Shown here one piece after another: positions 57,022-64,000 of a stretch of DNA of 64,000 nucleotides (the stretch's first letter is position 1; each line of letters opens with the position of its first letter). The notes beneath the pieces are model-generated. The model was given only the letters and a program-made list of their open reading frames with translations. It was not told the DNA's origin and made no database searches. A program made the position numbers and the translations under genes. The stretch is from Avedoeria sp964651245 (GTDB lineage: Bacteria > Chloroflexota > Anaerolineae > Epilineales > Epilineaceae): the NCBI GenBank assembly GCA_964651245.1, contig CAZYVI010000009.1:118654-182653 (forward strand). Direction: 5' to 3'.

Positions 57022-59498
57022 GGATCATCGAGCTTGAAGTACATGCTGTCCGTGGCATTCGCAACCTCATTCTTAAGCCCGAAGGCGAGAATATGGTCAT
57101 AGTTGGTCCGAATGGCACGGGTAAGAGCGGAATTGTGGATGCGATAGACTTTCTTCTAACAGGTCGGATTCAGCGTCTGGGAGGTACGGGCACCAAATCA
57201 TTGACACTTCGACGACATGGAGTCCATGTGGGTGCCCGGCTGGCAGACGCTAGAGTGCGCGCAAAAGTCTCTTTGCCGGGTGTGGCAGCACCGATTGAAA
57301 TCAGCCGTTCCCTTGCCAAGCCTTCGACAGTAGAGGTGGATTCCGCTTATGCCGTGGCGCTTGCACCTGCACTAGCCAATGCGCAGTGTGGTCAGCATAG
57401 TCTGTCCCGGCGCGAGATACTGCGCTTCATTGCTGCTGAACCCTCAGATCGCGCCCAACAGGTTCAGTTGCTCATGCGGCTTAATGATGTCGAGAACTGC
57501 CGCAAGGCGCTGATGAAAGTGATGAACGAGTGTAAGGCTACCAGTGAGGAGGCGGAGCGGGCGTTCCTGACGGCCGAGGCACGCGTAGCAAGTGCAGCCC
57601 AGGTAGCTGCATACGATCCTGACGAGCTTCTGGCCATTGTGAACAAGCAGCGCGTCGACCTTGGGGGCACCCCATTGCAGGCACTAAGACCTGAGGGGCT
57701 CCAACAGGAATTGTCGCCGCCGGCGACTTCGGCACCGACGCCAGTCAATGCCGATTTGGCGCGCAAGGACATTGCGGAACTCAAGGCTGCTCTTGGAATG
57801 GAGAGAACAGACAACCGAGTCAAGGTTGTTCAGGAACTCAATGTACTGCTCAACTCATTGGCACAGGATCCTGGGGCAATGAGAGAGTGCCGGCGGCTGA
57901 ATCTATATCAGTTGGGGATAGAGCTACTTGACGACACATATGCTTGTCCCCTCTGTGATACTGATTGGCCTGACGGAGCACTGGCATCGCACTTGGCGAA
58001 CAAGCTTGAACACTCTGAGGCCCTCGCCGCTGCATTGAAGGACGTTGGTAAGCTGACCAGTGGATTGGCGGACGAGTATCGGAAATTGAGGGCGAACGCG
58101 TCGGAAGTCGCGCGCGTGGAGAGGGTGTTGGCGCCTAATACCGCGAGTGACAGTACTTTGGCCACCTGGATTACAGAGCTTGACGGCATTGAGAGGCGTC
58201 TGACTGTCCCCGTACAAGAGATTCTCTTGAATCCTGAAGCCTACAGCGAGAGCGGCCTTCTAAGTCAGACGCCCGGTCTTGTCTCCGCTCTTGAGGGACT
58301 TGAGGGCACACTCGCGTCCGCTGTGCCAGCCGTCTCAGTTCAACAGACCGCATGGGATCTCCTTACGCGCATCGAGGAACATACAAAGTTACTCGCGGCG
58401 GCCCAGGCGACCAATACTCGTGCCCGACATGCGGCGACGCGAGCCGAGTTCCTTTATAGAGCATTCTCAGCGGCTCAAAACGACGTTCTCCAGGAGTTGT
58501 ATGATCAGATCCGAGATCGATTTGTGGAGCTGTACCGTGAAGTGCATTTGGAGGACGAGTCCGGTTTCGGGGCGACCATGAAGCCTGATGGTGCAGGCGT
58601 GTCGTTTATGGTTGACTTCTACGGGGAGGGCGAGTTCCCACCTAACGCGCTGCATAGCGAAGGTCATCAAGACAGTATGGGTCTGTGTCTCTACTTGGCG
58701 CTTGCGGAGCGACTGAATAGGGGCATTCTTGATGTGATTGTCTTGGATGATGTAGTAATGTCTGTTGACGCCGGTCATCGCCGTCATATCTGTCGACTAC
58801 TATTGCATCACTTCCCCGATAGTCAGTTCATCATTACAACACATGAGCGTGCCTGGGCTGATCAGCTCGTCGTCGAAGGTGTTGCTAAGGCATCAAGGCG
58901 CGTTCGTCTGTACGATTGGAGTCTTGAAACTGGGCCGTTGGTAGATGAGTCGCCGCACGACATTTGGATGGAGATTGACGAGAAGCTGAGACGCAATGAT
59001 ATCTCGAGTGCGGCACATGCGCTACGATTCTATTTGGAGCAGTTCTTTCGCCGAACTTGCGGTGCTTTGGGGGGTCAGGTTCGATTCAATGGGGCAGAGC
59101 GTTGGAGTCTTGGTGACTTTCTTCCGGCGTCCGTGATGCGTCTCGACAGATTTGTTGGAACGGCGATCAACGTTGCTCAATCAGCTGGGGAGGCGGGTGT
59201 TAAGGATGCGCTTGTGGCGTATCGAGAGCGTGTTAAGGGAGCTAGAGCGCGGTACACTACAGAGCAAGGTTTCCTGAATCCGGCAGTGCATTTCAACGAT
59301 TGGGCGAATTACACCCGCCAAGACCTTGTGCCGATGGTAAACGCAATGCGCGAGTTGTGTGACTTATTCTGCTGTGAAGTTTGCGGGGGGGTTCTGGAAG
59401 CAGTAGGTAAGGGTGAGGTTGTCACTGAAGTACGATGCTCGTGTGGGGCGTTGATGCTGAGACTGTCAAAGCACGCGAGTGCCGCGGCGGATGTCTGA
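57018..59498 (+). CDS. SMC/RecN-like ABC ATPase with zinc hook and C-terminal zinc ribbon
   Basis: An 826-aa ATPase. Walker A is MVIVGPNGTGKSGIVDAIDFL (about residue 28). A long helical middle contains CPLCDTDWPDG (about 309), a Rad50-like zinc hook. The second head half has EGHQDSMGLCLYLALAERLN (signature region, about 550), Walker B LDVIVLDDVVMSVD (about 572) and the H-loop FIITTHERAWADQL (about 607). A C-terminal domain (SSAAHALRFYLEQFFRRT) ends in a zinc ribbon (FCCEVCGG...RCSCG). No nuclease motif is seen, so DNA cutting would come from the partner restriction enzyme. It is coupled to the 77-aa gene and convergent with the integrase (11-bp gap). Related to RloC/AAA_23 proteins of phage defence. 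Confidence 0.88.
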   Translation: MRIIELEVHAVRGIRNLILKPEGENMVIVGPNGTGKSGIVDAIDFLLTGRIQRLGGTGTKSLTLRRHGVHVGARLADARVRAKVSLPGVAAPIEISRSLAKPSTVEVDSAYAVALAPALANAQCGQHSLSRREILRFIAAEPSDRAQQVQLLMRLNDVENCRKALMKVMNECKATSEEAERAFLTAEARVASAAQVAAYDPDELLAIVNKQRVDLGGTPLQALRPEGLQQELSPPATSAPTPVNADLARKDIAELKAALGMERTDNRVKVVQELNVLLNSLAQDPGAMRECRRLNLYQLGIELLDDTYACPLCDTDWPDGALASHLANKLEHSEALAAALKDVGKLTSGLADEYRKLRANASEVARVERVLAPNTASDSTLATWITELDGIERRLTVPVQEILLNPEAYSESGLLSQTPGLVSALEGLEGTLASAVPAVSVQQTAWDLLTRIEEHTKLLAAAQATNTRARHAATRAEFLYRAFSAAQNDVLQELYDQIRDRFVELYREVHLEDESGFGATMKPDGAGVSFMVDFYGEGEFPPNALHSEGHQDSMGLCLYLALAERLNRGILDVIVLDDVVMSVDAGHRRHICRLLLHHFPDSQFIITTHERAWADQLVVEGVAKASRRVRLYDWSLETGPLVDESPHDIWMEIDEKLRRNDISSAAHALRFYLEQFFRRTCGALGGQVRFNGAERWSLGDFLPASVMRLDRFVGTAINVAQSAGEAGVKDALVAYRERVKGARARYTTEQGFLNPAVHFNDWANYTRQDLVPMVNAMRELCDLFCCEVCGGVLEAVGKGEVVTEVRCSCGALMLRLSKHASAAADV

Positions 59499-59509
59499 TT
59501 GCCGCGCAA

Positions 59510-60457
59510 CTAGAGCGCATGCTCCTGCAGCGCCTTCCGCTGCGCCTGCTTCGCCAGAGACACATACAGCGCCGTCGTCGATAGGCTCGCATGGCCCAGC
59601 GTCTCCTGCACGGTCTTCAAGTCCGTTCCCCGAGCGATGTGGTGGGTCGCCATTGTGTGTCGGAGGCTATGTACTGACGCGCCATGGATATCAGCTTCGG
59701 CGAGGTACTTGGCCACGGTCGCCTGGATCGCCCGCTTGGATAGCGGCCGACCGAACTTGGACACGAAGAGCGAGTCCCCGGCATTGGGGGACGCAGGCCG
59801 GGCAGCAAGCCAGGTCTTGAGCGCCCGACACGCTTTGAAGTTCAGGGGTATGGAGTCCTGCGTGCCTCCCTTGCGCACGACATGCGCGAGGCCGACGCTG
59901 TCGGGCTCGGCACTTACCCTGGAGGGGAGCTCCACATCTACTGTCCGCAGCCTGGCTACCTCGGCCAGGCGGAGTCCGGTCTGGAGGAACAGCTCGATCA
60001 GGGCTGCGTCGCGCGGATGATGCGAGCAGGCCCGCAGGAGGGCCCGGTACTCGTCCTCTGAGAGAAAGCGCGGCTCCCGCCGTGTACTGCGCGGAGGGAT
60101 CAACCGCGACGCGAGGTGGTCGCCGGTGATGCCGTGCTCGTACAGGAACCGGAAGAAGCTCTTGGCCGTGTGGGTCTTGCGGCGTCTCGTGGCGGACACG
60201 AACCCTGAGGCGTCCATCCAGGCCTGAAAGGCCTGCAGATGAGCGAGGGACACCGTCGCCAGGCGCGTGACGCCGCGCGTCTCCAGGAAGCTCGCCAGCT
60301 CCGACAGGTCGCGGCTGTACTCCTCGCGAGTACGTGTGGAGAGGTTGCGGGCGGGCATGCCGACGGTCTCAAAGAGGGCGATCGCCTCACGCACCGTCGC
60401 CACGTCGGCGACGTCAGCCCACTCTTCCTGAGAGAACAGTACTCCAGATGGTTTCAT
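59510..60457 (-). CDS. Tyrosine recombinase (XerC/D-type integrase)
   Basis: A 315-aa site-specific recombinase. The N-terminal SAM-like core-binding domain (about residues 20-120) has LSTRTREEYSRDLSELASFL. The catalytic domain shows all six residues: Arg in TGLRLAEVARL, Lys in VRKGGTQDSIPL, H-x-x-R in HSLRHTMATHH, His in LGHASLSTT, and the nucleophile Tyr in ALYVSLAKQ. No integron-type extra helix. It may mobilise this element, though it lies 10 kb from the tRNA scar, so another integrase outside the window cannot be excluded. It has its own strong promoter (60562-60589), flanked by an inverted repeat. Confidence 0.94.
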   Translation of the reverse strand: MKPSGVLFSQEEWADVADVATVREAIALFETVGMPARNLSTRTREEYSRDLSELASFLETRGVTRLATVSLAHLQAFQAWMDASGFVSATRRRKTHTAKSFFRFLYEHGITGDHLASRLIPPRSTRREPRFLSEDEYRALLRACSHHPRDAALIELFLQTGLRLAEVARLRTVDVELPSRVSAEPDSVGLAHVVRKGGTQDSIPLNFKACRALKTWLAARPASPNAGDSLFVSKFGRPLSKRAIQATVAKYLAEADIHGASVHSLRHTMATHHIARGTDLKTVQETLGHASLSTTALYVSLAKQAQRKALQEHAL

Positions 60458-60463
60458 AATTCA

Positions 60464-60556
60464 TATGCGCCTAACTATCGGATTGGCGCTGCTTAGTAGT
60501 AGGAAAAGGCCCACTATGCGCGCCGTTCCGGCGTCTAACTGCTAGTTAGGTGCATA
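60464..60556. repeat. 14-bp inverted repeat in the integrase leader
   Basis: TATGCGCCTAACTA (60464-60477) and the inverse of TATGCACCTAACTA (60543-60556) match at 13 of 14 positions, with about 65 bases between. A smaller CTAACT-GCT-AGTTAG palindrome overlaps the right copy. It could be an autoregulatory operator or arm-type recombinase sites. Confidence 0.55.
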
Positions 60557-60561
60557 AGGAC

Positions 60562-60589
60562 AGTATACAGTAAGCAACTGCCGTGTCAA
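60562..60589 (-). promoter_or_regulatory. Consensus promoter of the integrase gene
   Basis: On the minus strand TTGACA (60589-60584), a 16-bp spacer, and TATACT (60567-60562). The start point is near 60555, giving a leader of about 100 bases that carries the inverted repeat. Confidence 0.75.
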
Positions 60590-60596
60590 TGAGAAG

Positions 60597-63500
60597 TCAC
60601 GGTACGTAGCGGAGTACTTCCGACGTGCCGAGGATCCATCCGTGATCTTGCGATGACATTCGAATCAACCGCATGTCATAGCCGACAAATGGCGATCGCG
60701 GCTCAGCATCCGTGAACTGTTCAGTTCTACGCCACTGAAGTCCATCCCAGTGCATGATGCTACCACGAGTAATCGCCCATCCATTGTTGGGCGAGGTCAT
60801 GTGGATATCCGTCAAGGGCAGCCCCTTGATCCGAGGTTCGCACCCCTGACACACATGTTGGGAGAAGGCCGTGCCGTCCCAATGAACAAAGAGGCCGCCT
60901 GAGCCACCAAACCAAACATTGTTAGATGAGAGTGCGAACGCGGCGCCCCAACCATTGGATCCTTCCTCACTCACAGGTGAATACTCTCGTTCGAAAGCAC
61001 CCTGCACAAAGTGATAAACGGTTCCGTAACTGTTCGTACCCCAAGCCTCGCCGGGACTCACAGGGACGATGGAATCTACATAGACCCACCGATCCGCGGG
61101 TAGAGGAACAGTGCGCCATTCGTGTCCATTCCAGCGGATCACTCCACCCCCATAGCTCAACGCCCACACATCAGACGCTGAGACAGATGAGATTACACTC
61201 ACCGGCCCAAGAACAGGAAGGGGGAATTCTCTCCAGGCTTGGCCGTTCCAGTGGAATGCTACCGCCACTCGTTGGAGTTCACCCGTGTTACCCGTCATCC
61301 AGATGTTGTTGGCACTGATCGCCGTAATGCTGGAGAGATCGATAGTAGTGGGACTACTAGTCCGCAGCCATGACGAACCATTCCAGCGCAGCAGGAGTCC
61401 ATCGACCCCGACAGCCAAGGCGTCCGTGGCAGAGAGGAAGGCAATATCACTGACTTTCGATGGAGCATCTGGGGCTTCTGGTGGCCCCACGAGGCGCCAG
61501 CGGCCCAGCGGTCGAAGGCGGTGGCCCGCAAGTAGAGAGGGGAGATACACGGAAGATGGAGCCTCATGGGGACGGCCGGTAGGAGTCGCTGGAGTCTCAG
61601 GAGTGGCCGAGAGCACAGGTGATGGCGTGTCAGCTCCAGGCAGTGAAGTGGAGCGCGGGTATAGGTCAAGGCGCACGAGGCCACCGGAGCGCCAGGCAAT
61701 GCGGCGCTCGGTGAAGGAACCGCCGGCACTGATCAGGACGGAATCGCCTTCCTCAACGTCGACAGAGGCGCCGAGAGCTGCTCGTCCAGCCAAGTCCATG
61801 GCAAACGTCCAGCGGCCGTCGACGAGTCGCGGTACGCCGCGCGCTATCTCAACACCCAGAATCTTCGCGACCACGGGCGGCGGCTCAGCTCCGACCGGAG
61901 TCCACCAGAGCGTGCCAAGTATGGTCATTGGCAGCTCCGGTATGGTCGAAGTGTCACTTTGAGACTGAGGAGCGTCCAGTGGAGTGCGACCATCCTCAGT
62001 GGCGTGAATCCAGTAGCCACGCCCTGGCAACAGGTGAGTGAGAGTCGCCTCGTCCGGCTTGCTCGGCTCGAAGGTGAGCCACGGAGCCGCTGGACGGGAG
62101 CCCCTCAGTCCATGAATGCTGTCATAGCGTCCCGCCAATGACTGGAGAGCCTGCGATGGTGCGGCCGGCTCAGGCCCGCGGAATCCCCACAGATTCCATC
62201 CGCGCGTCAGGGAGCTGGCGGATGGTAGCGATGTCGAGCGTGGCAACTGCGTCGAGAAGCGCGCATGTATCCAAGCTGCGGAGAGCCGGCGTTCTGGAGC
62301 CTCAGTCCACTGAGCATCAGAGCCCGTCAGCACCCGCAGCCACGGATCTTCACCAGCCGACGAGTCGTAGGCGTACCCTCGGTCATAGGTCCCCCCAGAG
62401 CCCTCGATCAGTGAGCCGACATAGCTCGAGTCTGCGTCACCTGGGAGCGCGATGAGGTTCCACCCCCGCTCGACAAGCGGCCCCCCGCGCAACGACTCTG
62501 CCGCCACATCCTCCCAAGTCTGAAAGATGCCATCAACCTCAGCATAGTCGACGTCGGGGTCGCTGTTGTACTCATCAACAAGGGGCTCGATAGCCTCCCA
62601 GTCAATCACATGTGGGATGAGCACGGTGTATGTGCGCTCAGCACCAAAGATGGGCTGGGCGTCTGCGGCGGTGCCACCGTGTCGAGCAATGACGGCGGCT
62701 ATGTCCGCGCCAGGATTGACACCGACGATTATACTGCTGAGCGAGTACTGGGGGAACGCGAACTCATACATCTGACTGCGGAGTGCTGTCGGGATAGTCT
62801 GGCCTCGCACATAGGCAAGTGCGTCAAACTGGAAGCGCTGTGGAAGCCACGCACCGGCCTCACGTACTTCTGCCGGAGACCACTGTGCACTCCAGCCGTC
62901 AGTACCGTCGCTGTCGGCCGGAAGGCTCAGGGCTCCCTCATTGTGGCGGACGGTGAACTCAATGCGGTCGATCTCCCCAAAGGGATCGTCGGCCGCTACC
63001 CGAAGTGTCTGCGGTACCGCCAACAGGCGCTTGTTGGGAGGCGGCCAGAGGAACTGCATCGAGGAGCGTGGCCGTTGATCCCCGCCGCGCAGTCTGAGTG
63101 TGACACCCGAGGTCTGGGTGAGGAGATCGGCGCCACTCGTTGACGCAAGATTGCTGTCGGTCGTCGATCCTAGCGAGTGCTGAAGACTCACTGTGGACTC
63201 ATCGATCGAGCGAGCGACGCGGAAGGTGATCTCTGCAATCTTGTGCGCTCCCTGAATTGGAGAGTCGCTCACATCGCCGTATGCGCTAATCGCCAGTCGC
63301 CCGCGGTCTCGGCCGATCAGGGGCGTGGCGGTGACAGAGGAGAAGCCTGGCGCAGGCGCAATGTCACGATACTCGAGCGTTCCCGGATCGTAGGTCAATA
63401 GGAGGTCTGCAGCGACCGCCTCGCTCCCTGAGGGATCAACATACACACCGACTGCAAAGTCGTCTCCGATGTTGGCTTCAGTGCGGCTTGCCGCAAGCCA

Positions 63501-63947
63501 CGCTCGCCCTTCGCCACCGGCTGGGTCTGCTGCGAGGCCATCAAGTACCGACGGCCGTCCCGTGGCAAGTCCACGGAGGGCGCCGGATCGACCGTAGTTC
63601 TCAACGAGGTATTGATAGTCGATTGTATTAACGATGCCGTTGCCGTCTAGGTCTGAACGGACTGCGTCAGTCCCGTAGTCGCTAATGAGCAGTGAGAGGT
63701 CGAGTGAGTTGACAACGTCGTCTTGGAGAATGTCTCCGACTGCAAACGCATCTGGCATTTCGACCACACCACTGCGAAGCGGGATCGAGATTGATACCCG
63801 CTGTGACAAGGAGCCCGGAATACGAAGATAGAGATCGTAGGGCCCAGGCGGTGGGTTGGTCATCGCGAAAGGGCTGGTGGTGCCATCGGCGCCCACCAGT
63901 ACGGCGCCTGAAAACTGTGTCGCGTGGTCAAGGCTGTTGACTGCATG
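60597..63947 (-). pseudogene. 5'-truncated secreted protein: dockerin, cohesin, WNLIALP and beta-propeller modules
   Basis: An open frame of about 1116 codons with no signal peptide. From the visible start: a carbohydrate-binding-like end (TNPPPGPYDLYLRIPGS), a type I dockerin (VNSLDLSLLISDYG; DLDGNGIVNTIDYQYLVENYG), a cohesin-like domain (IGDDFAVGVYVDPSGSEAVAADLLLTY), a subtilase-propeptide-like piece (DPDVDYAEVDG), two GWNLIALP/GWNLWGF repeats, an internal SSVYLPSLLAG tail, and a WxG-type propeller to the end. The only initiator, GTG 63896, is mid-domain, and an in-frame stop (TGA, 63950-63948) lies just upstream, so the normal N-terminus has been cut off, probably by an insertion near 63945. 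G+C is lower than the host's. It is adjacent to the integrase promoter and read towards it. Confidence 0.75.
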
Positions 63948-64000
63948 TCAAGGGCCGGCCAACGAACCACACCGCGGGTCGCGTGAACGGACCACACGTC
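63945..64000. other. Junction with foreign end sequence (possible mobile-element terminus)
   Basis: On the minus strand the region upstream of the truncated gene reads GTGTGGTCCGTTC ... GTGTGGTTCGTT, a near-direct repeat spaced about 24 bases, before the in-frame stop. Repeats of this sort at a break in a coding frame are typical of transposon ends, but the window ends before a transposase could be seen. Confidence 0.4.

Noticed and set aside
60464..60556. Integron attC site
   Set aside because: The core ends look right, but the interior does not form an attC-type hairpin and the nearby recombinase lacks the integron-integrase extra helix.
60458..60600. Right end of the island just after the integrase
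   Set aside because: No copy of the tRNA-Lys 3' half is found here, and the next gene still has lower G+C than the host, so the island probably continues past the window.

Overview
The window divides into two parts. Bases 1 to about 49,540 are a very G+C-rich chromosome with strong G/C third-position bias. Bases about 49,540 to 64,000 have clearly lower G+C, different codon use and plasmid/phage-type genes, so they read as an acquired island. The host is most likely a high-G+C Chloroflexota (Anaerolineae or Ardenticatenia type). This is inferred from many large secreted proteins ending in short tails of the VYLPL / LWLPRLL / VFLPWAQ type, WNLIALP repeats, Thr/Pro/Ala 'TATP' linkers, ThyX, and an exported C25-like/LamG/propeller protein. 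No rRNA or complete tRNA is present, so the phylum is an inference.

Host part, left to right: the end of recD; a secreted PA-domain subtilisin (1552-4932); chrA and a double-GNAT acetyltransferase, divergent from a tandem universal stress protein; a secreted pectin-acetylesterase/Notum-like hydrolase; a membrane-anchored protein with an NHLP-leader-like segment; a lipoprotein ending at a 16-bp terminator; a tight five-gene unit (PrsW protease, MinD-like ATPase, Cys-rich mini-protein, winged-helix protein, cyclic-nucleotide-binding protein); an ECF sigma factor; dsbD-thyX; a methyltransferase; a 1730-aa C25-like protein that seems to lack its catalytic dyad; msrA; a ParD/ParE-type toxin-antitoxin pair; a 1688-aa Ig-like surface protein; an isoprenylcysteine-methyltransferase-like protein; a metallo-beta-lactamase hydrolase following a subtilisin/HExxH double protease; an unusual MscS channel with a damaged N-terminus; a cupredoxin-type lipoprotein; a six-gene unit of membrane proteins, phhB and a phytase-like propeller; and a secreted phosphoenolpyruvate-synthase-like protein.

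Island part: it begins inside the 3' half of a tRNA-Lys(TTT), a classic integration scar that also supplies the last codons and stop of the preceding host gene. Then come an SpdB/DUF2637-like membrane-HTH protein, a 46-nt perfect three-way-junction sequence, an excisionase-like HTH protein, ParA with a small partner, a winged-helix replication-type protein, and a non-coding block with three tandem 23-bp iterons between DnaA boxes (a likely replication origin). A defence-type operon follows: a fused type IIG restriction-methyltransferase, a 77-aa acidic protein and an SMC-like zinc-hook ATPase. A tyrosine recombinase and a 5'-truncated cohesin/dockerin/propeller protein complete the window. The matching right attachment site is not in the window, so the island probably runs past base 64,000.

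Host promoters can be read ahead of several isolated genes as TTGACG/C, a 17-18 bp spacer and TAnnnT. The island uses near-consensus TTGACA/TATACT signals, two of which place the start point on the start codon (leaderless). The best candidates for new biology are the restriction/SMC-ATPase operon with its integrative-plasmid carrier, the PrsW-MinD-CNBD unit, the subtilisin-HExxH/MBL pair, and the MscS channel with a large helical insert.
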